Part shown: positions 58,375 to 64,000 of the stretch, in pieces
How the letters are laid out: every line of letters starts with the position of its first letter
How positions within the stretch are numbered: the stretch's first letter is position 1
Assembly (NCBI GenBank): GCA_014218235.1
Contig: CM024763.1
Location: 88,274,244 to 88,338,243, forward strand
DNA from: Colocasia esculenta
Lineage: Eukaryota > Streptophyta > Magnoliopsida > Alismatales > Araceae
DNA length: 64,000 bases
Direction: 5' to 3'
Program-made: the position numbers and the translations under genes
Notes under the pieces: model-generated
Databases searched by the model: none
Told to the model about the DNA's origin: nothing
Seen by the model: the letters and a program-made list of their open reading frames with translations, nothing else

Positions 58375-60174
58375 TTATTCAAAAGTAGGTACCCAAATCT
58401 TTTTGGGTCCTTGATGGTTAGATGCATGAAAATATCCTTTCGAAAACCATACTAAGTGCCTAGTTGTGCAGGTGTTTACTGTGTGGCCTAATTTGTTGCA
58501 ATGAGAACAACAATGAATATAATTTATTTTGCAGGCCTTATTATCTTTGTGATGTTTGTTTAGAATATGACTTTTAGACACCTTTTTTCTTTTGAGAGCA
58601 TTTGTTCATTACGAGGGCCTTTTCTGAGGCATCTTGGTTTCTTTCACAAAATTTAGCAATGGATATTTTTTAGGATACTTAATTTGTTTTCCTTTTTTAG
58701 GAGGTTCGTATCCAAGACCTTGTTTATTGTTGCCAGATTTTGAACCTTTTAAGCATAGAGCTAAAGATGTTTTATCTTTTGTTAATTTTCTAACTGATTC
58801 TTTTAAATAAAGATTTTCTTCAGTTAGAGTTATCAATTTTTCTTCTAACTCTAATTTTTCATTATTCTTGCTCTTTAAATCTTCATTCAAAAGATAATTA
58901 TTATTTTTACTTTCCTTTAATTGTGTTTCCAATTATTCCATTTCTAATTTAAGACTAGAATTAGTGTTTTTTAAGCAAGTAAGGCTATTTTTCAGATTCT
59001 TTAATTTTTTTACAACACCTTTATGTTTTTCATAAAGTTCATTAAAGACATCTTCTAAATCTTTAGACTCTGACCCTGAATCAATGCAAGAATTAAAAGA
59101 TGGGTCAGAATGTTCCTCATCTAGTCCTGCCATGAGGGCTAGACTTACCTGCTCTTTTTATGAATCTGAGCTTGATGAATCTGAAGTGGAGACTTCTTCA
59201 TTGTCCCAAGCAGCTGCCGTGGCTCTCCTTTTGAAATTCTTATGTTTTTCATCACTTAATTACTTCTGCTTGGATTTATCTTGTTGATCAGTTTTCTTGA
59301 GCCTTGGACAATCTGGCCTTAGATGTCCAAGCTTCCTACATTCATAATAAACTGGTTCTTGTTTCTTTTTGTCTTTCTTCTGGATCCTTTTTGATCCATT
59401 CTTCTTCTTCTTTAGAATTCTCTGAAGCTTGGACAGTACATCATCTACATCATTGTCTTTAGATCCTGCATTTTCTAAACTAGAAGAAGAAGAGGAAAGA
59501 GCAGCTATGACTTTAAAAGCATTAGTGACATTTTTCTTGGATGTGCTTTCAGATAGTCGCTCCATGTTGATTTCATGTGCCATTAATGATTCAATGAGCT
59601 TTTCTAATGACATAGTTGTAAGGTCATTAGCTTCTTTGATGGCTGTCACTTTGGGTGTCCACTGGTTTGGTAGGGATCTGAGAATTTTTCTTACCATATC
59701 CCCAGTTTGTACATCTTTCCAAGCCCTACAAGACCATTAGTTATGTTAGTAAATTGCTATACATTTGGGTAATGGTCTCACCTGTTAGCATTTGGAATTT
59801 CTGATATTGTATGACCAAGATGTCAATCCTAGTTTCTTTGACTTTGTCAGTCCCTTCGTATGTGAGCTTCAACTTGTCCCACATTTCTTTTGCTGATTTG
59901 CATGCTGAGATCCTGTTGATTCGCTCCTTGTCAGGGCACAACAAATGAGAATCTTAGCTTTACTATTCTGTGAGAGTAATTTTCTGTCATTGTCTGTCCA
60001 CTCCTTTCTTGGGTTGAGGACTATCAAATCTCCTTCTTCAATGATAGTCCATAGTTGATAGTCATAACCCTGAAGGAAGAACTCCATCCTTGTCTTCTAG
60101 TAGTTGTAATCTTCACTATCGAACAAGGGTGGTCTGTTGACAGATTGGCCTTCAGCAAATCCTTGAGCTGCCAT
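58375..60174 (-). pseudogene. Copia-type gag, right D copy, decayed
   Basis: ATG 60174 starts MAAQGFAEGQSVNRPPLFDS, then NY*KTRMEFFLQGYDYQLW with a TAG in place of the expected Trp. A frameshift near 59945 and a break near 59700 follow. Later blocks are MVRKILRSLPNQWTPKVTAI, MSLEKLIESLMAHEINME, YYECRKLGHLRPDCP (first Cys is Tyr), a coiled coil (58800-59030), CSHCNKLGHTVNTC and GPKKIWVPTFE. It shares TAA 58933-58935 with the left copy. Confidence 0.84.
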
Positions 60175-60224
60175 TTGATCTTTACTCTAAGATCGTTAGA
60201 TCTTCTAGATGTTCATAGATCAGA

Positions 60225-60236
60225 TCTCTGATACCA
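60225..60236 (-). other. Primer-binding site of right D copy
   Basis: The minus strand reads TGGTATCAGAGA two bases from the LTR end CCAACA; tRNA-iMet type. Confidence 0.85.
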
Positions 60237-60238
60237 CT

Positions 60239-62371
60239 TGTTGGCCCCGGATAGCAACAAGAATATACCTAGAGGGGGGGGGGGGTGGTGAATAGGTAAT
60301 TTGAAAATACAAATAAAAATCACCACTTGAAAAGCTTTGGTTACTGAATGTAGTTGTGTGCAGTAGATATAGTAGTAGTGTGGAAGCAATTCAAACAATC
60401 AATCACACAAACAAACATAGAGAATTTTATCCTGGTTCGATACTTCTCAAAAGGAAGTCCTATGTGTAGTCGCCAAGCAAATCTTGGGATTTCACTAACC
60501 AAGGTACAATCTCCCCAACGATATACAAACCCCCAGCTCCCTGTTGGTCCTCTTCCTTTCCGACTAGGAAGGAAACTCACTTCTGTTACAGGTCAAAAAG
60601 CCACCCTCCTAGAACAAACCCCAGTGGGGTTCTTCTAGACTTAAACCCCCAGCTAGATTTTGCTGACACCAACCCCAGCTAGGTTCTTCCCTTAATACAA
60701 GGGGAACACTGTGTACAGTCCCACAACCGGAAAGAAACCACCAGCACCCCACTGACCTTCTCTTCACACAGGAAGAGGAACACTATATATAGTCTTACAA
60801 CTAGACACAAATCTTTCTTAGAAAAGAAAGAACAGAGTGAGAGCTATATAGGATGAACACTAGGAACTTAAACTCTTAGCCACATACTCTCCCCCTGATT
60901 TATAATGATGCACAGAGAGAGTGAAGGGAGAAAAGAGCTTGAATGCTTGAAGACCTCAGATGGCTACGTGCACACTTCTTCTTGGGCTCGAGCTCTTTCT
61001 CTCTTGCTTTGAGTGTGTATGGCGTTAAGGCTTCTCACTGGATGTACACTCTTTCAGAAGGATTTTCAGGAAGACTCTCTTTTTTTTCTGCTTCAAACAC
61101 TTCATTCTTTATAGGGTAGAAAGATAGATCCGTTAAGGTATAGCCGTTGGAGTTCTTGGATCCTTTGCTCATCTTCGTCTTCATATGCTTTCCTTCTTCT
61201 TCTATCTAACAGACATCTTCATATGTCTAACGAATGCTTGCTTGAGTCTTAATGGATTCCTCATGTGAAAATTAGACCACTGCAGACATTTAATACATGG
61301 AAGAGAATGTTAGACTAGAGAACTCTTCTGACTGATAATCCATACCTTCTTATGTGCAGGTTCATGATTTTCGCTGACATTCAGATATGTCAGGTAAGGT
61401 CTTTGCTTTTTAGCATAAGGAAGGAGTCCCTTTAGTCCTTAATTTCTACTGACTACTTTGCTGACCTACTCTGGTGAGATAGAAGGTTGATAGTAGAAAG
61501 ATCTTCAGTGAGACAGAGAAATAATAATTTAAACATATGAAGTACATTTGAACTTTCATTTGGGCGCTAAAGACATTTTGAAACATTTGAAATGTAATGG
61601 TAATCGATGTTTAAGTTAAAAGACAATCGATGTTAAAAGGTAACCGATGTTTAAGAAGGTAACCGATGTTCAAAAGGTAATCGATGTTCAGGAAGGTAAT
61701 TGATGTCTAACATAATCGATGTGAGAGTAATCGATGTTTGGACATAATCGATGTTTGAATAGAATCGATGTTTAAATATAATCGATGTTTAAGTGAAGCA
61801 TTTGATTTATGAAATGGTCAGTAATTGATTGGTCAAGAAACGACATAAACGGTCGAAGTGAAGCTTCAGATATGACGAAGTGTAACTTTGGATATGACGA
61901 AGTGAAGCTTCGTATAAAATAGATTATAACATTGTCGGTCGAAGTGAAACTTCGGATATGACGAAGTGTAATTTCGGATGAATGAAAAACAACATTGTCG
62001 GTTGAAGCTGAAACCCACAGTCGGTCGAAGTGAGCTTCGTATATTGCTTCAGATATAACAAAGTTTGCTTCAGATATGACGAAGTTGGACTTCAACTGAT
62101 CACAACCAAAAACATGTGTGACGATGTGCCAGCTTTGGATATGATGAACTGGACTTTGGATATGACGAAGCTAGGTTCGTATATGACAAAGTAGGCTTCG
62201 ACTGAACATGATAAAAACATGCATGATGAAGTTGGAACTTAGTTTAAAACTGAAAAGATAATGCAAGAATATATTGTAATCATGATATAAAATATATTAA
62301 TGATATTTTAGTTTAATCATGAGTTTTGTTATCACCAAAATAAAATGGTAAAATATAAGAGTGGTTCAACA
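60239..62371 (-). repeat. Array D, LTR 3 (right, 5' LTR, 2133 bp)
   Basis: TGTTGGCCCC to GGTTCAACA, complete. It has an extra segment of about 45 bp around 60339-60382 that LTR 2 lacks, both U3 minisatellites (61599-61820, 61850-62230) and a G-run at 60275-60287. GGTG follows, matching 12932-12935. Confidence 0.88.
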
Positions 62372-63260
62372 GGTGTTTGTCTCGGTACTGTGTGTACCGT
62401 AGAGGTCTGTGTCGTCTTCCTGGACACCCTCACTGCTATGTTTGAGTTGTACGTCCGGATGAGAAAAAGATGGTAGGGGACAGCGATTCGCGTGTTGTGT
62501 TTGTGTTTCGTCGCTTGTAGCGTGCTCGTGGTTGGGGTACGGACACCAGTAGACAAGCTGGTCCCCAGCTAGTCCTATTTTTTAGTGCCTCACTTTAGGG
62601 AACTCAGGCCAGAGTCCCTAAAGGTGCCAGGCATGGGCCCACAGTTGTGTGGTCTACAGGTGTGGTGTTGGTTGGTCTCCACTGTTCTTTGGCTTTGCGT
62701 TGTGGTTGTGTAGCAACAGCTGGACCATACATCCGTGGCTGTGAGACTTAGAGGTAGTTCTTGTGTTGTGTTGTCTGGGTTAGATACTTGCGTCATGAGC
62801 CAGTAGTCTTTACCAGCGTGGTGGCGTCGTTCCTTTCGACTCAAGCTTTCTAGTGATTGTGGTTGAGAGTGGTGGCTTTCCGGTTGCGGTTCAGTTGTGG
62901 TACCATGTGGTTTCAAGTACTTGTACCTGAGAGGGTAGCCGGTTGTTGTGGCACATTGTGTGTGCTGATATTTTAAAGTGTTGTTGTGGAGCCGCGCTCC
63001 GTGGAGGGCGTGTTGCATGCCCCTTCACTCTTCATGTTCTGGGTCTATCATTGAAGTGGATTGGCTTTACGTTGTCAGTCCCGTTGCCTCTCATAGTGGT
63101 TTGCCTTTGTGGCTCATGGCATAGTCGATTTCTGTTTTAGTGGTGAACTAGTATTTCTGTACTAGTCCTGTTGTTCTCATTATTTCCTATGAGTTGTGTT
63201 AACTAGCATGTTTACGCTTTAATGCAGTTTGATTTTGTATAATGCAAGCATGTAGATGGC
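62372..63260 (+). repeat. B-type LTR continuation (3' LTR of B1)
   Basis: GTACCGTAGAGGTCTGTGTC, CCTGGACACCCTCACT and GAGTTGTACGTCCGGATGAG match the B2 LTR in sense orientation (reverse of about 22450-22560). Similarity persists to about 62830 (ACAGCTGGACC, GTGAGACTTAGAGGTAG) and then fades. It is most simply the rest of the B1 3' LTR beyond array D. Confidence 0.65.
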
Positions 63261-63695
63261 TTCTCTCTCCTCTCTCGTCTCTCTCTTCTCTCTCCTCTCT
63301 CGTTTCTCATTCTCTCTTCTCTCTCTCTCTCTCTCTATTTCCTATATTTTTTAGTGAAGGTTTTGATGTCTTTTGTTTAGTATTAAACGTTGCTTTGTAA
63401 AACATTTTTTATTCAGTAGATTGTAATTTTAAATATTGTCTTGTGTTCTTTGATTCACTCTTTATCTCTCTCTCTCTTTATCTATTTCGCGTAGTTTAAA
63501 TTTATTTACTGCAACTTAGTTTTAATATCACCACGTTATTTTCCCAAACAAAAACCCAAAGTTTTCAACTCTAAAATCAATTTCTCCGTGGATTCGACTC
63601 GGTCTCACCACTTAACTATTGTTAAAATATTTAGTGTAGGCCGATAATTTTGAGATTGTTTGTCACGTGTTTAATGACACATTCGTGGGCTATCA
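63261..63695 (+). repeat. C-type LTR fragment
   Basis: It matches the last third of the C LTR from the CT tract to GGGCTATCA, including CGTGGATTCGACTCGGTCTC and TTAGTGTAGGCCGATAA. The 5' part with the palindrome is missing, and no PBS follows. Confidence 0.8.
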
Positions 63696-64000
63696 TTGTT
63701 GTACCCCTATTTGTATTTTAGTGCATCCTTTTAATTCATCCTTCATCCTTTCATGGCTCCTTTCCATTTCACCTATCCTCCAACCTCTCCTCCTCATGCA
63801 GACCCTTGTCTCATGAGTTTCTTTCGAATTTAGCCCAACCCAGGGCCCATCAGGCTACCTTTTCCCATGCCGGCTCGTTACCCTCCTCCGATGAGGCTGT
63901 AGAATTGGAGCGCCTCCTACTTGAAATGGGCCCTGACCAGGCCTACGAATTGTTGTCCACCTTTGCTCCACAATCTTCTTCAGGGATGGGCCCAATAGGC
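63696..64000 (+). other. Unassigned sequence with open frame at window edge
   Basis: From 63722 to 64000 one frame has no stop (93 codons, no early ATG) and contains DEAVELERLLLEMGPDQAYE. A second frame has ATG 63754 and MAPFHFTYPPTSPPHADP before a stop at about 63832, so a frameshift could join them. I do not recognise the protein. Composition resembles non-canonical ORFs of Athila/Tat-derived elements. Confidence 0.35.

Larger units (their letters stand above)
12936..62371 (-). mobile_element. Copia-type array D: LTR-gag-LTR-gag-LTR, interrupted by nested elements
   Basis: Three copies of one LTR (13056-14921; 17399-19340 continued at 57628-57765; 60239-62371) alternate with two gag-only interiors (14922-17398 and 57766-60238) of nearly equal length (2477 and 2473 bp). 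Each interior has a PBS beside its right-hand LTR and a PPT beside its left-hand LTR, as expected for minus-strand elements. The array sits in the 3' LTR of B1 with a short GGTG duplication. LINE L1m and everything inside it lie in the middle LTR. No protease, integrase, RT or RNase H is present in either interior. Confidence 0.85.

Overview
The window is plant nuclear DNA, almost certainly from an angiosperm with a TE-rich genome, and almost all of it is a deep nest of retrotransposons. The evidence is plant chromovirus-type Ty3/gypsy gag-pol, plant L1 LINEs with DUF4283-type ORF1 and an RNase H tail, Ty1/copia gag with a TGGTATCAGAGA primer-binding site (PBS), and an Athila/Tat-type element with a tRNA-Asp PBS (TGGCGCCGTTGCCGG). 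I see no bona fide host gene, tRNA, rRNA or CRISPR. The species cannot be fixed from the sequence.

Layout from outside in. (1) Element B1 (+ strand, chromovirus-like LTRs, no recognisable coding) is the oldest layer: 5' LTR remnant 3736-3963, PBS 3966, 3' LTR from 12624. Three things inserted into it: gypsy A (1-3735, pol end plus 3' LTR) into its 5' LTR, LINE L1p (5417-11223, 11-bp target-site duplication, TSD) into its internal region, and copia array D into its 3' LTR. (2) Array D (- strand, 12936-62371) is LTR-gag-LTR-gag-LTR. (3) Its middle LTR is split by LINE L1m (- strand, 19341-57615, 12-bp TSD with one mismatch). (4) L1m is split in its reverse-transcriptase region by gypsy B2 (21538-30706, - strand, decayed gag-pol) fused to Athila/Tat-type element C (30707-50457, + strand), and again by solo LTR S2 (50585-53843, TSD CCTAC). 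(5) C is split by gypsy E (31968-41699, - strand, intact gag only, LTRs of about 4.1 kb) in its 5' LTR and by solo LTR S1 (42849-46119, TSD TTGAC) four codons into its ORF. (6) The right edge has more B-type LTR (62372-63260), a C-type LTR fragment (63261-63695) and an unassigned open frame running off the window.

Coding content. Only two long ORFs are intact. One is the 342-aa gag of E, a gag-only element. The other is the roughly 550-aa ORF of C, which sits where gag-pol would be and contains a GYF-like domain closely resembling that of plant EXA1/GYF-domain proteins, so it looks like a captured host fragment. A, B2, both LINEs and both D gag copies carry stops and frameshifts.

The strongest second-look items are the GYF capture, the gag-only long-LTR element, the three-LTR copia array, a set of stem-loops and a leader block conserved between LTRs of the A/E/S1/S2 family, a 22-bp RY/ACGT palindrome in the C LTR, a duplicated non-purine motif where the B elements should have a polypurine tract (PPT), and a single deletion that joins element C almost in register to the LINE reverse-transcriptase gene.
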